Positions 41,721 through 52,069 of a stretch of DNA of 64,000 bases are shown here, in pieces. The notes under the pieces are model-generated. The model was not told where the DNA came from, searched no databases, and was given only the letters and a program-made list of their open reading frames with translations. The stretch is from CBDDEI01 sp965226775. GTDB lineage: Bacteria > Chloroflexota > Dehalococcoidia > SHYD01. Position 1 is the first letter of the stretch. Each line of letters opens with the position of its first letter. A program made the translations under genes and the position numbers. Location: contig CBDDEI010000002.1 in assembly GCA_965226775.1 (NCBI GenBank), forward strand, positions 434,001 to 498,000, written 5' to 3'.

Positions 41721-42179
41721 TTAGCTGGCTTTGATGGGGATCTGGTGCGGCCGAGACTCTACGGTCTTCTGCAGCTTCAGGGTCAGCACGCCGTCCTTGA
41801 ACTCAGCGTCCGCATTCTCCGCGTTCACCGTCGCCGGCAGCGGGATGGTGCGAACCACATCGCCGTACCACACCTCGCGGTAGTGCCAGCGACGCTTGGG
41901 GTCGCTCTCCTGCTCTGCCTCGCTTGGGATGTGGGCCTGAATGGTCAGGTTACCCTTCTCCACGTTCAACTGTACCTGTGCGGGATCGATCCCCGGCAGA
42001 TGCGCCTTCACCAGGAGCTCGTCCGCCGTCTCGTACATATCGATGGGCAGGACGTAGCGGGATGCGCCGTTGTTCCTCAGAGCGCGGGCGCTGCGGCCGA
42101 AAGCCTCGTCAAACATGCGGTCCATGGGGTTCCGCAACACGCCAAAGTGAGCCGATGGTTCCCAACGGGTAAGTGTCAT
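41721..42179 (-). CDS. Hsp20/alpha-crystallin small heat-shock protein
   Basis: A 152-residue ATP-independent holdase. The alpha-crystallin domain covers residues ~45-140: LPIDMYETADELLVKAHLPG, VQLNVEKGNLTIQAHIP, REVWYGDVVRTIPLPATVN, and ADAEFKDGVLTLKLQK with the family A-x-x-x-n-GvL motif. The N-terminal region MTLTRWEPSAHFGVLRNPMD is typical. Ribosome site AGGAGGAG precedes the ATG. The promoter contains a likely HspR operator (see 42236-42264). Confidence 0.94.
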   Translation of the reverse strand: MTLTRWEPSAHFGVLRNPMDRMFDEAFGRSARALRNNGASRYVLPIDMYETADELLVKAHLPGIDPAQVQLNVEKGNLTIQAHIPSEAEQESDPKRRWHYREVWYGDVVRTIPLPATVNAENADAEFKDGVLTLKLQKTVESRPHQIPIKAS

Positions 42180-42235
42180 GATAGGTCTCCTCCTATTGTG
42201 TGCTTTGTTGCAGGCACCTCACCTGCGCTACCAGC

Positions 42236-42264
42236 AGTATAAACATTGATATGAATCATGTCAA
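42236..42264 (-). promoter_or_regulatory. hsp20 promoter overlapped by a HAIR-like HspR operator
   Basis: On the minus strand TTGACA (42259-42264), a 17-base spacer and TATACT (42236-42241). The inverted repeat TTGA-N11-TCAA at 42246-42264 has the half-sites and spacing of HAIR operators (CTTGAGT-N7-ACTCAAG) and covers the -35 box and spacer, so a bound HspR would block polymerase. hspR itself is divergent from this site. Confidence 0.75.
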
Positions 42265-42306
42265 GATATATTTTCAGAACATATCAATAATTTTGTCTAT
42301 ATTGTG

Positions 42307-42335
42307 TTGCCTTTCTTAGGCTGGTTTGCTATACT
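42307..42335 (+). promoter_or_regulatory. promoter for hspR
   Basis: TTGCCT (42307-42312), 17-base spacer, TATACT (42330-42335) preceded by TG-N (extended -10), 36 bases before the hspR ATG. Confidence 0.65.
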
Positions 42336-42370
42336 GCTCCTGTAACTTCCATAGCTCTACGCAGGGAGTA

Positions 42371-42784
42371 ATGTACGTGGAACAACGAACCTCAGAAGAA
42401 CAAGCAGGTCTCTACATCATTAGCGTGGCGGCTAGGCTGTTGAGTATGCATCCCCAGACCCTGCGCAAGTACGAACGGGCGGGCTTTCTCTCCCCCAGCC
42501 GTACCGTAGGTATGCTGCGCCTCTACTCTGCGGAAGACCTGGCGCGGCTCCAGCTCATCAAGCACTTTGTGGAGGACATGAACCTCAACCTTGCCGGTGT
42601 GGAGATGGGTTTGGAGCTAGCCAAGATCCTGGGAAAACTCCAGTACGACCTGGAGACTACAGGTGACCCGGAGCAGTTGCGGGCAAAGATGCAGAAGGGA
42701 TTGCAGCAAGCAGCTAAAACCCTGAAACTGGATGAAGTACAGCCGCCTACCGCGCCGCAGGCTACTATTACCATCGAGTTTTAA
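42371..42784 (+). CDS. hspR: MerR-family heat-shock repressor HspR
   Basis: A 137-residue MerR-type regulator. The winged-helix segment YIISVAARLLSMHPQTLRKY, ERAGFLSPSRTVGMLRLYSAEDLARLQLIKHF matches HspR, followed by a coiled-coil dimerisation helix (NLAGVEMGLELAKILGKL). HspR represses dnaK and small heat-shock genes with DnaK as co-repressor. Here it lies between hsp20 (divergent) and dnaK (downstream, same strand), which fits that circuit. Start ATG 42371 with GGGAG three bases before; the frame opens at 42326. Confidence 0.92.
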   Translation: MYVEQRTSEEQAGLYIISVAARLLSMHPQTLRKYERAGFLSPSRTVGMLRLYSAEDLARLQLIKHFVEDMNLNLAGVEMGLELAKILGKLQYDLETTGDPEQLRAKMQKGLQQAAKTLKLDEVQPPTAPQATITIEF

Positions 42785-42917
42785 GAGGCTAGGTCGTTCT
42801 GGGGACCCACCCAGGTGGGGGCCAAGAATCCACCCTGCTAGTTGGAGATGGATGCTTCGCTTCACTCGGAACGGCGAAGATGAACAACAAACACCACTGG
42901 TGTGAGGAGAGCAAGAT

Positions 42918-44810
<1,893 letters not shown>

Positions 44811-45128
44811 GCCCAAAGGCACCGCGCATGGACCGGCCGTTAGGCTCCGCTCATGGTGACACCGCCGGCACTGTTTATGGAGTGCCCTCCGGCCCCGCTC
44901 ATGGTGAGCCTGTCGAATCCATGAGCCGTCCATAACCACCACTAACCGTAACGCAAACCGCCCGTGGGATATCCCACGGGCGGTTTAGTGCGTGCTAAAA
45001 GGGGGAGTGAAGAGGGGCGCACCCCTCTTCCAGGGGGCCTGGGGGGTGTCCCCCCAATGCTTACTTATTTCCGCTTCCCGGAAGGAGGGGCGAAGGTCCG
45101 CTCAACAGGAGGGTTGGCCCCTACAGCT
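44811..45128. other. gene-free region between convergent genes
   Basis: About 320 bases holding a family C motif (GCTCATGGTGAGCCTGTCGA near 44877), a 32-base perfect palindrome (separate entry) and another GC-rich palindrome type at 45000-45055 (GAGGGGCGCACCCCTC, GGGGGGTGTCCCCCC). Nothing coding is supported. Confidence 0.6.
44955..44986. terminator. bidirectional terminator-like palindrome
   Basis: AAACCGCCCGTGGGAT directly followed by its exact complement ATCCCACGGGCGGTTT. With AAA/TTT at the base it could end dnaK transcription and the convergent minus-strand transcript. The T run is only three long on either strand. Confidence 0.6.
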
Positions 45129-45368
45129 TCAGCGCGAACCCCTCATCCACGCAATCGTGGTTCGCATGGTGAACGACAACCGCTTGAGCGCCAGCCACAA
45201 CTCTCCCAGCTCCAACGAGACCATCCCAGCCTCCCGTGCCCTAGCAACCTCCTCTTCCATCAGGTCATGCAGCAGCCCAAACGCCGCGGTGTTCAGCTTA
45301 ACGATGTAGTCGTTGTCCATGTATTTCTCACGGTCAAGATAATGCCAGTAGTAGTCGCAGAAAGGCAT
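45129..45368 (-). CDS. hypothetical protein
   Basis: A 79-residue helical protein (MPFCDYYWHYLDREKYMDND, then LMEEEVARAREAGMVSLELG). Composition and codon use fit the host. No family recognised. It borders the AT-rich island that begins at about 45370. Confidence 0.5.
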   Translation of the reverse strand: MPFCDYYWHYLDREKYMDNDYIVKLNTAAFGLLHDLMEEEVARAREAGMVSLELGELWLALKRLSFTMRTTIAWMRGSR

Positions 45369-45419
45369 CTGATCCGCAAGCGATGCATTTTAGATCATTG
45401 AGCTGAACGAGTAGTGACA

Positions 45420-45605
45420 TCATCCGAAGATACTTGAGTTTGGACATACAGCATGTTCTAGACATTGCTCCGTGAGAAGGGATATTGTGTAGTGCTTGAG
45501 ACTGTTTGATGCTAGCTTCAGGGTTGTTGAAATGTCTTCAATTGCCTGATACCACAAAGTATGGCCTTCGCCGATCAATTGATGATTGTCTGGTTGTTCC
45601 TTCAT
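45420..45605 (-). CDS. short ORF in AT-rich island, possibly a fragment
   Basis: A 61-residue frame (MKEQPDNHQLIGEGHTLWYQ, AIEDISTTLKLASNSLKHYT) lying downstream of the decayed DUF262 gene on the same strand. DUF262 genes often have small helical partners, but no family could be recognised and it may be a decayed piece. Confidence 0.3.
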   Translation of the reverse strand: MKEQPDNHQLIGEGHTLWYQAIEDISTTLKLASNSLKHYTISLLTEQCLEHAVCPNSSIFG

Positions 45606-45795
45606 TCAGAGATTGCACGGAGTTGAGGATACTCGCGCGCGGCTTGATCATTACACTAATCAAACGTCTACGAACAGCCATCTAAACAGTTCATCTTGTC
45701 CGTTGAGCTATTCCAAATGTTGTTCAGGATCCATAAAATGTGCGAATCCAACCATTTAATTCGTGACCGCCGCGGATGCTGCAATCATGATGAGG

Positions 45796-46896
45796 TTATC
45801 TCTCAACGAATACTGCCTGCAAGATTCTCACAGATCGTAAGCCCGCTCGCTTGTTGCCATATCCAGCTGTAAATTTGGTAGCTCCAATAGTGAATAAGCG
45901 AAATCCTTCTGGTCCAAATATGCGGTCAGTCCAGGTAAGGGCTTTGCGTTGAATATGGCCTGCCTAAATGCGTTTAAGCTCTTCTTGAGACGCTTCCCTA
46001 TGCTCTATCATTTCTTGGTTTAGGAAATTGCGAAACGGCGATAGGTAACGCTCTCTTCTATGGAGTAATGCAAATACCCGGAGCGCCAATTCCCAAATGA
46101 TGGCCATTCTCAATTGTCTGTCATTGTAGAGCTTCTCTTCCATAGAGCCAAGAAGTTATGGTCTTCACTCAGTTCACTTATCAACCTATTATATGAACCC
46201 CTGTATAAGCAATTCCTAAGCTCTTGAGCGTTTAGACTCATGGAGCCTTGGTTGAGTCTGGCAAACAGCTCATACTTCATCCTAGATTGTGCCCTCAGGA
46301 AGTAAGATCATACCAAGTGGAGTGTCCCAAAGCTTTTCGCGATCTTCCGCATTCAATTCTGGCATTACCTCAAACTAAGGGTGAGCGGGGCGAGAGTCTG
46401 GTAGTGGCTCTGTACCACGCCTTCGAGCAATTGAATCGGGTTCCAATCCACGGGATCTTAATCTGGCTCTAGACCAGAACAGGGTGAGCGGATGTTTTTG
46501 TCAATAGTGCCGCTTCTGCCTAAGAGCGATCTAAGTTCAGACGGAACTAAGTAGGGCTCGGAACTCTAAAACGTCTCAAGACGTTGGTGTCCGTTCAATG
46601 ACTACCCATTGGCCCTTACGTTCTTCCGAGAGAAATCCCAGATGGAGGAGTTGGAAGTCGCAGAAGCAGTGACTCTAATTAGCGACTCGCTCAATGCTTG
46701 TTAAGTCCCAGACATAATGCCTCTGAAAATCAAAGGGCTCCAAGATAATCTCTTGAGACTCAAAATACTTTTGGTATAATTCCCGCACTGTGAAGTGCGC
46801 CTCTTCAGCGTTTAACGTCCTGTATTCAGTTGGAATGTTAAGTGGTGCGAAATCTTCGTCTTCTGCCCCCCAATCCTCGTAAGCCGTATTAGCCAT
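45796..46896 (-). pseudogene. decayed DUF262 (GmrS/ParB-nuclease-like) defence gene
   Basis: Conserved pieces of a DUF262 protein occur in order on the minus strand but in changing frames. Starting at ATG 46896 (ribosome site GAGGAGG): HFTVRELYQKYFESQEIILE, PFDFQRHYVWDLTSIERV; then LESLLLRLPTPP; then FLSEERKGQWVVIE and GHQRLETF (the DGQQR motif, already altered); then YELFARLNQGSMSLNAQELRN; then LRMAIIWELALRVFALLHRR, FRNFLNQEMIE; FRQAIFNAK and RIFGPEGFRLF. At least seven frameshifts or stops separate them. DUF262 proteins include the GmrSD restriction system of modified DNA. The surrounding 1.8 kb is markedly AT-rich, pointing to foreign origin. Confidence 0.8.
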
Positions 46897-47303
46897 AATT
46901 CCTCCTCGGCAAGCAGCATCAATAGACTGCTGACCTAAAGCGGCATATAATGTCATGGTCTCACAAGTTGCGCAAATCACGGGGTTAATGAGATTTGTGA
47001 CTCAAAAAAGTCTGTCCCGCAAGGGACCGAATAGTTCTCCCGAAGCCAATCAGACCATTGTTGTCCCGAAGACCAATTGGGCAAGGCAATTCTCAATGGT
47101 ATGCGGAACTGGTCTGAGTTAGCTCTGCAATGGTCACGCCTAGGACATAAGTTTAAGCTCTAGCTCGTCGTCCTCTAGGCGGCTTTGAACTCCAAAGTAG
47201 TTCTGGAGTCGTTCCCTATCTATGGTGAGCATCTGGGCCTCCGATTGCGGTATTGCCCGGGCTATCTTACACCCCCGGTTTGACCGGAGGGAAACCGCCC
47301 CCC
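46897..47303. other. gene-poor region at the edge of the AT-rich island
   Basis: About 400 bases. On the minus strand ATG 47232 to 47140 gives a 30-residue acidic peptide (MLTIDRERLQNYFGVQSRLE) that could be a real small gene or a gene end; nothing else is seen. Confidence 0.4.
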
Positions 47304-48044
47304 TCACCCCGCGAGCGTGCCTGCTAGCAGCACGGTGATGAACGCAGCCACCGCAGCGGCGAACACCAGCGCTACCAGCGCCACCCGACGCTGCCAGCCC
47401 GCGCGTTCGGCGCTCGCGTAGGCGGCCAGCGCGGCCGCGGCCAGGCTCATGGAGAGGGGGTAGAGCAGCGGCGCCGCCAGGTTGCCCAGCGTTGGCACGG
47501 CGGTGACCAGGAGGATAACTGCGCCCAGCACCTGCGCCCACCAGCGTACGTTGCTCCCCTCTCGTTTGGCAGGCGCAGGACGGCGACTAACGCTCTCCCA
47601 CACGGGGGGAGAGGACAGCTCGTCCTCCTCCTCTCCGAAGGCAGGCTCCCCTGGCGACATCGTGGCAGAGGGGACGGACGCCGGTCCTGCGGCCAGGGTG
47701 GCCAGCGCGCCGCCCAGCACCACGTAGCTCCCGAACAGCGCCGTGTACACTCCTGTATCCAGCAAGTACCCCAGCGCCACTGTGCCCGAGAAGATGCTCA
47801 CAAACTCCGGCACGCCCGCGGCTTGGGCCGCCAGCCCTAGGGCTGCGCCCACCCACGAGGAGCGGTGGGTCATTGCCCGCAGCAGCAGGCCGCCCAGGAG
47901 CGCGCCGGCCAGAGGCAGCAAGGTGCCCAGCGCCGCCAGGGTGATGGTGGACGCGTCGCTGGTGGCGAGGCGCGGCAGCACTTGTAGCACGATGGCGCCG
48001 GGTGCCGCTGCGGCCAGGCAAGCAATGAAGAGTGCACTTAGCAT
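47304..48044 (-). CDS. hypothetical membrane protein
   Basis: A 246-residue protein with four to five hydrophobic segments at the N-terminal side (residues ~1-20, 35-60, 65-85, 90-115), a charged, Glu/Ser/Pro-rich loop (FGEEEDELSSPPVWESVSRR), then three segments at about 165-240. Ala and Leu make up much of it. No family recognised. Typical host GC content contrasts with the island next to it. Confidence 0.65.
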   Translation of the reverse strand: MLSALFIACLAAAAPGAIVLQVLPRLATSDASTITLAALGTLLPLAGALLGGLLLRAMTHRSSWVGAALGLAAQAAGVPEFVSIFSGTVALGYLLDTGVYTALFGSYVVLGGALATLAAGPASVPSATMSPGEPAFGEEEDELSSPPVWESVSRRPAPAKREGSNVRWWAQVLGAVILLVTAVPTLGNLAAPLLYPLSMSLAAAALAAYASAERAGWQRRVALVALVFAAAVAAFITVLLAGTLAG

Positions 48045-48108
48045 TGTGAGGAACTCGCCTTTTGCATAAGAAGCGAAGCAGCCCTTGCCCAGAGGGTAGA
48101 ACGAGTTT

Positions 48109-48145
48109 GTGGATTCTTCAGTCGCTGCGTTCTTTCAGAATGACA
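48109..48145. repeat. family B REP half-copy
   Basis: GGATTCTTCAGTCGCTGCGT-TCTTTCAGAATGACAG just after the thiO gene's 3' end. Confidence 0.6.
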
Positions 48146-48156
48146 GACGTTTGGGA

Positions 48157-49293
48157 CTACTCAAACCGGGCGAGGGAGAAGGGCTCCAGGGAGATGCCGG
48201 TCTGGCCGGTGGTGATGTGCTCCGCAATGAGCTGTCCGGTGATGGGACTGAGCAGGATACCGCTGCGAAAGTGGCCGGTAGCCACGGTCAGCCCCACGTA
48301 GCCGGGGACCGGCCCCATGATGGGCAGGCCGTCCGGCGTTCCCGGCCGCAGTCCAACGCTCATGCCGACCACCGACGCATCGCCCAGCTCCGGCAGCAGT
48401 TGCATCGCCACCGAGAGCAGCCAGCTTGCGCCCTGGGCCGTGCTGCGAGTATCGAAGCCCGCCTCTTCTTGGGTTGCGCCCACCAGGACAGTGCCGTCCA
48501 CTTTTGGGGTTAGATAGCCGTGGTCGTAGAAGACGTTGGTGCGCAGGGGACGCGGCATGGTGTGCAGGCTGAGGATTTGTCCTCGCACCGGCCGCACCGG
48601 CAGGTGCACGCCCATGCCCGCTTGGCTGCTAGGCAGGTCTTCAATCAGCACGCTGCTCCAGGGGCCTGCGGCCAGCACCACGTGGTCTGCGGTGACGTGC
48701 GAGCTATCAGCCAGGCGCACGCCGGTGATGCGGTCGCCCATGTAGGTGAGTCCCACCACTTGCTGCCCCAGCAGGAAGCGCGTGCGGCCGGTTTGCGCCT
48801 CAGCGGCCTGCGCAAAGCCCAGAGTCAGCCGCGACGCCCGCACCTGGCGCTCGCCGGGAGTGAACAGCGCGCCCCGCGCATCCTGCGTCAGGCGTGGCTC
48901 TATCGACTGCACCTCCTCGGAGGTGAGCCAGTCTCCCTCCAGCGCCGGGCGTACTTTGGCGATAAGCCCGCGCAGCTCCCGCTCCTCGTCCTCGGTGAAG
49001 GCAAGGCGCAGGGTGCCGGCGGTGATGTACTCGGGGTCGATGCCGCTGGCCTCGTGGACGGCCTGCAACGTGTCCGGGAACGCCGCGAGGCTGGCGAGGC
49101 CAAGCTGGTACAGCGGTCCCGCTTCCAGCCGCTCGGCGACGGGGGTAAGCATCCCCGCCGCGACGCTGGACGCGCCCGCGCCAATGCCCTCCCGCTCAAT
49201 GAGGATGCAGCTCACACCCTCCCGCGCAAGGTGGTAGGCAATGGAGGATCCAATGACACCCCCGCCCACGATGATTACGTCAGCTGCTGGCAT
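48157..49293 (-). CDS. thiO: glycine oxidase ThiO
   Basis: FAD enzyme that oxidises glycine to the iminoacetate needed to build the thiazole ring of thiamine in aerobes. The 378-residue protein has VIIVGGGVIGSSIAYHLARE (FAD motif at the N-terminus), AGASSVAAGMLTPVAE, AAGPWSSVLIEDL, PVRPVRGQILSLHT, and GLRPGTPDGLPIMGPVPGYVGLTVATGHFRSGI. Those are DAO-family landmarks. Its partner genes thiS, thiG, thiE and thiC follow in the same strand between 52.9 and 59 kb, but separated by foreign DNA. Confidence 0.92.
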   Translation of the reverse strand: MPAADVIIVGGGVIGSSIAYHLAREGVSCILIEREGIGAGASSVAAGMLTPVAERLEAGPLYQLGLASLAAFPDTLQAVHEASGIDPEYITAGTLRLAFTEDEERELRGLIAKVRPALEGDWLTSEEVQSIEPRLTQDARGALFTPGERQVRASRLTLGFAQAAEAQTGRTRFLLGQQVVGLTYMGDRITGVRLADSSHVTADHVVLAAGPWSSVLIEDLPSSQAGMGVHLPVRPVRGQILSLHTMPRPLRTNVFYDHGYLTPKVDGTVLVGATQEEAGFDTRSTAQGASWLLSVAMQLLPELGDASVVGMSVGLRPGTPDGLPIMGPVPGYVGLTVATGHFRSGILLSPITGQLIAEHITTGQTGISLEPFSLARFE

Positions 49294-49502
49294 GGCTCTA
49301 GCTACATCCTTCTGAGAAAAGTCGCCTTAAACGACCAACTATAGAATCCACAGCCTGTCTGGCTCCTTAATGTTAGAAAGAATCGCTCACTTAGAAAGAA
49401 CCCGCCCATTTGCAACAGCCCCGCTTAATTGCAAAACACCGCTCATGGTGAGCCTGTCGAACCATCACCGCAGTGTTCCAGAACCGCTCTCTTGACCGTT
49501 GC

Positions 49503-49648
49503 ACCCCCATCCTAACCTTCCCCCATACGAGGGGGAAGGAACAGGGGGCGGTGGTTCCTATACTGCATATTCACTCACGCCTCGCCGTTGCCTTTGCGTG
49601 CCGGGGGTATATCCTCCCCCTTTAATGGGGGAGGATTAAGGTGGGGGT
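49503..49648. repeat. family A palindromic element, copy A5 (forward)
   Basis: ACCCCCATCCTAACCTTCCC ... GGGGGAGGATTAAGGTGGGG-GT, 146 bp. Followed by a 65-base DUF559 relic. Confidence 0.9.
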
Positions 49649-49728
49649 CGTGCCCCAGCGCGTCGACGCTCCGCTGCTTCACCGAATCTAGTTCAGAACC
49701 ATCACCGGTGTTAGCCGCTCGCGTTCGC

Positions 49729-49878
49729 ACCCCCATCCTAACCTTGGCCCCCATACGAGGGGGAAGGAACAGGGGGCGGTGGTTCCTATACTGCATATTC
49801 ACTCACGCCTCGCCGTTGCCTTTGCGTGCCGGGGGTACCATCCTCCCCCTTTAGATGGGGGAGGATTAAGGTGGGGGT
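49729..49878. repeat. family A palindromic element, copy A6 (forward)
   Basis: Nearly identical to A5 with a few inserted bases (CCTTGGCCCCCATACGAGGG). Same orientation, 226 bases downstream. Confidence 0.9.
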
Positions 49879-50011
49879 CGTGCCCCACGCGCGCCGACTC
49901 TCCGCTGCTTCACCGATATCTAGTTCAGAACCATCACCGGCTGATTAGCTGCGCGTCGCGTTCGAGGACGAGAGATCCGCGCCTTGGCGATGCGCCCCTC
50001 ATGAGTAGCTC

Positions 50012-50887
50012 TTAGACGTATGCTGCGTCCGTCTCGTAGCCCACTGTTACCGACGCCCCGCCTGCAGCGCCGCGAGCGCCGTGCTGCCGCCCCATGAACG
50101 GATCGAGCACCACCTCGCCCTCGTAGGTGTATGAAGCTGGATGAGGCCGCCGGCAGATTCTACTGGAAAGGGCGCTGGATGCCCCACGCGAGACGCCGAC
50201 TCGCCCGTGAAGCGCCACACGCTCTTGGTGAACTCCAAGAAGTCGTCACGGCTGATGGTGCTGCGGCGTCCCTCCACCTTCGGTCGAGAGAAGCTCTGCT
50301 TGGAGAAAATGAGCACATATTCGTGGGTGTCCCGCAGCGTGGGGTTGCCCGCTGATTGCCAGGTGCCCCACGCCGTGGATGGGCTGGGACCCTTGTCCCA
50401 CAGCACCTCACCACGCATCAGGAACCCTGCCTCCAGCATGTCTGCAATGATGAACGCGTGGAGCGGCAGATAGGGCCGCCGTCCCAAGTTCGCCACGTTC
50501 ACGATTTCACGCCCGGCCGCCAGGCACCAGCGCCCGGTAGGTCTCCGCCCAGTTTACCTTCCTTGAGGAATGCCCGGTACTCCCCCAACGAGAGGTCGGC
50601 GTCGTAGTCCTTGCCCACGTTGTACAGGCGGCGAGGTCACCATCAGATGCACGCTCTTGTCCGGCAGCTCGCTCATCTCCTGCGCGCTCTTGTGCAAGAT
50701 GCGGTGAAATGGCGGTGTCTGCAGCGCGTCAGCTCAACATAGTCCACGCGCTCTTCTTGCGGCAGGCCGTCGTGCAAGCGGCGCGCGTAGTAGGACGAGG
50801 CGTCGTGGGAGACCCTGCCCGCCGTGCCGAACGCGCTGGTGCGGGTCCCTCGCCGCTTGTGGTATTCTGACGATCGTTGGTAGTCAT
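50012..50887 (-). pseudogene. decayed site-specific DNA methyltransferase (N4/N6, beta-type order)
   Basis: Pieces in order on the minus strand in changing frames: from ATG 50887, KRRGTRTSAFGTAGRVSHDA and SYYARRLHDGLPQEERVDYVEL; HRILHKSAQEMSELPDKSVHL; the catalytic TSPP followed by YNVGKDYDADLSLGEYRAF; VNWAETYRALVPGGR; NVANLGRRPYLPLHAFIIAD, MLEAGFLMRGEVLWDKG; then GEVVLDPFMG (SAM-binding motif after the catalytic motif) and VGYETDAAYV. At least four frameshifts make it inactive as read. No restriction endonuclease gene is beside it. It ends at the repeats A5/A6. Confidence 0.82.
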
Positions 50888-50918
50888 CTGGGTTAGTTCT
50901 GAGCTTTCACGCGGCTGG

Positions 50919-51548
50919 TCACGCGTTCACCTGAAGCTTGGAGCGCACGAACGCATCTAATTCCTGAAAGGAGGTCATGTGCGGGTGCGAGCACTCCTCG
51001 TGGGCAGACCCGAAGTGCGCCGTTTGGAAGCCGATCGCCCGCGCCGCGTCCAGCATCTCGATGCGGTCGTCCGCCAGCAGGCAGTCGGAGGCGGTGAGGC
51101 CGGTGTGCAGCAAGAGCAGCCCGAAGATAGCCCGGTCCGGCTTGCGCTTCCCCACGTCGCCGCTGATAATCCACGGGTCGATGAGCTCCTCCAGCCCGTA
51201 GCGCTGGCGATGCCGCAGCGAGAATTCCGCGGCGTCGTTGGAGAGGCAGGCCACCTGCAGCTTCAACACTCGCATCGATGCAAGGAAGTCCAGCAGCCCC
51301 GGTGTCAGCGAGTAGAGTTGCAGTGTTGCCTCAAACAGTTCATCCGCGGGAGTGCTGCCAAGGCCCACACGCTCCCAGAACTCAGGGTAGGAGCAATGCC
51401 CAAGCTGCACTTCAAAGTGCTGCTGCCAGATCGCTACTTCGGAAAGGGTGCATCCCTGCCCTTGCAAAAAGGGGATCAGTGGCTCCCGCACGCCGTGCTC
51501 GTCATAGATCACGCCGTATGCATCCAGCACCATCAGCCGCAGCGCCAC
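50919..51548 (-). CDS. HAD-superfamily hydrolase (subfamily IA)
   Basis: A 209-residue haloacid-dehalogenase-type phosphatase. Motif I is LMVLDAYGVIYDE (first Asp present, the second acidic position replaced by Tyr-Gly-Val spacing DxxGV), motif II ACLSNDAAEFS, motif III Lys in GDVGKRKPDRAIF and motif IV LLADDRIEMLDAA. Cap insertion helices at about residues 20-90. Substrate unknown. Part of a compact minus-strand run with DinB, LLM and thiS genes. Confidence 0.85.
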   Translation of the reverse strand: MALRLMVLDAYGVIYDEHGVREPLIPFLQGQGCTLSEVAIWQQHFEVQLGHCSYPEFWERVGLGSTPADELFEATLQLYSLTPGLLDFLASMRVLKLQVACLSNDAAEFSLRHRQRYGLEELIDPWIISGDVGKRKPDRAIFGLLLLHTGLTASDCLLADDRIEMLDAARAIGFQTAHFGSAHEECSHPHMTSFQELDAFVRSKLQVNA

Positions 51549-51564
51549 TGTCGTACGATTTCCC

Positions 51565-52065
51565 TTACACTACGCCTGGGGAGCGTAGGTAAAAGACGAG
51601 ATCAATGTCACCCGGCGAATGGCCGAATGCGGTGAGCGCAACCGCAGCCTCGGCGCGAAACTGCGTGCCGTGGTTGACTACGTGCGCAAACATGTGGCCG
51701 AGTGGCTGGGTGAACTCCTCCTCACGCCTCTGATACGTAACCATCCGCTCCATGTCTTCATCCTTGAGCGTGTTCAGGTATGCTGCTAGCTCCTCCTCTT
51801 GTTGCTCCCAGCGTTCCCGTAAGGAAGCGAATGTTGGCAGGTCTTGCACAGATAAGATGGTAGTTGGAGACTCTTCCCGGTACCTTGAGACCCAAAAGAT
51901 TTCCGTTCCCAATGTGTGGGCCAACACGCCCGCAATGTTGCCCATGCTTAAGCCTGGAACAGGCTCCACATACTTCTCTGGGCTGAGTTCCGCGGCGCGG
52001 TCCAGGATGTGCGTGTTCGCCCAACGGTTGTAGCCAAACAGGAGCCGGAAGTAGTTGATGTCCAT
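51565..52065 (-). CDS. DinB-family protein
   Basis: A 166-residue four-helix-bundle protein. It starts MDINYFRLLFGYNRWANTHI and has the DinB metal-site pattern: a His in VLAHTLGTEIFWVSRY and a pair in GHMFAHVVNHGTQFRAEAA. Members act as thiol transferases or have unknown roles; the conserved His residues suggest metal binding here. It lies four bases after the LLM gene, so the two are probably co-transcribed. Confidence 0.87.
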   Translation of the reverse strand: MDINYFRLLFGYNRWANTHILDRAAELSPEKYVEPVPGLSMGNIAGVLAHTLGTEIFWVSRYREESPTTILSVQDLPTFASLRERWEQQEEELAAYLNTLKDEDMERMVTYQRREEEFTQPLGHMFAHVVNHGTQFRAEAAVALTAFGHSPGDIDLVFYLRSPGVV

Positions 52066-52069
52066 GGCA

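Larger units (their letters stand above)
49294..50011. other. gene-free region with two family A elements
   Basis: About 720 bases. It holds a family C motif (CTCATGGTGAGCCTGTCGAA, 49442-49465), elements A5 and A6, and after each of them a DUF559 relic whose minus strand reads SELDSVKQRSVDALGHDP, the C-terminal end of the DUF559 protein. Confidence 0.75.

Noticed and set aside
44955..44986. Insertion-sequence end or operator
   Set aside because: The perfect palindrome between convergent genes is better explained as a bidirectional terminator; no matching second copy was seen.
46248..46472. 74-residue plus-strand frame
   Set aside because: Antisense to the decayed DUF262 gene, whose conserved motifs are on the other strand.
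47140..47541. 133-residue minus-strand frame
   Set aside because: Overlaps the membrane protein gene in a Gly/Arg/Ala-rich frame typical of high-GC shadows; only its last 30 codons might be a separate small gene.
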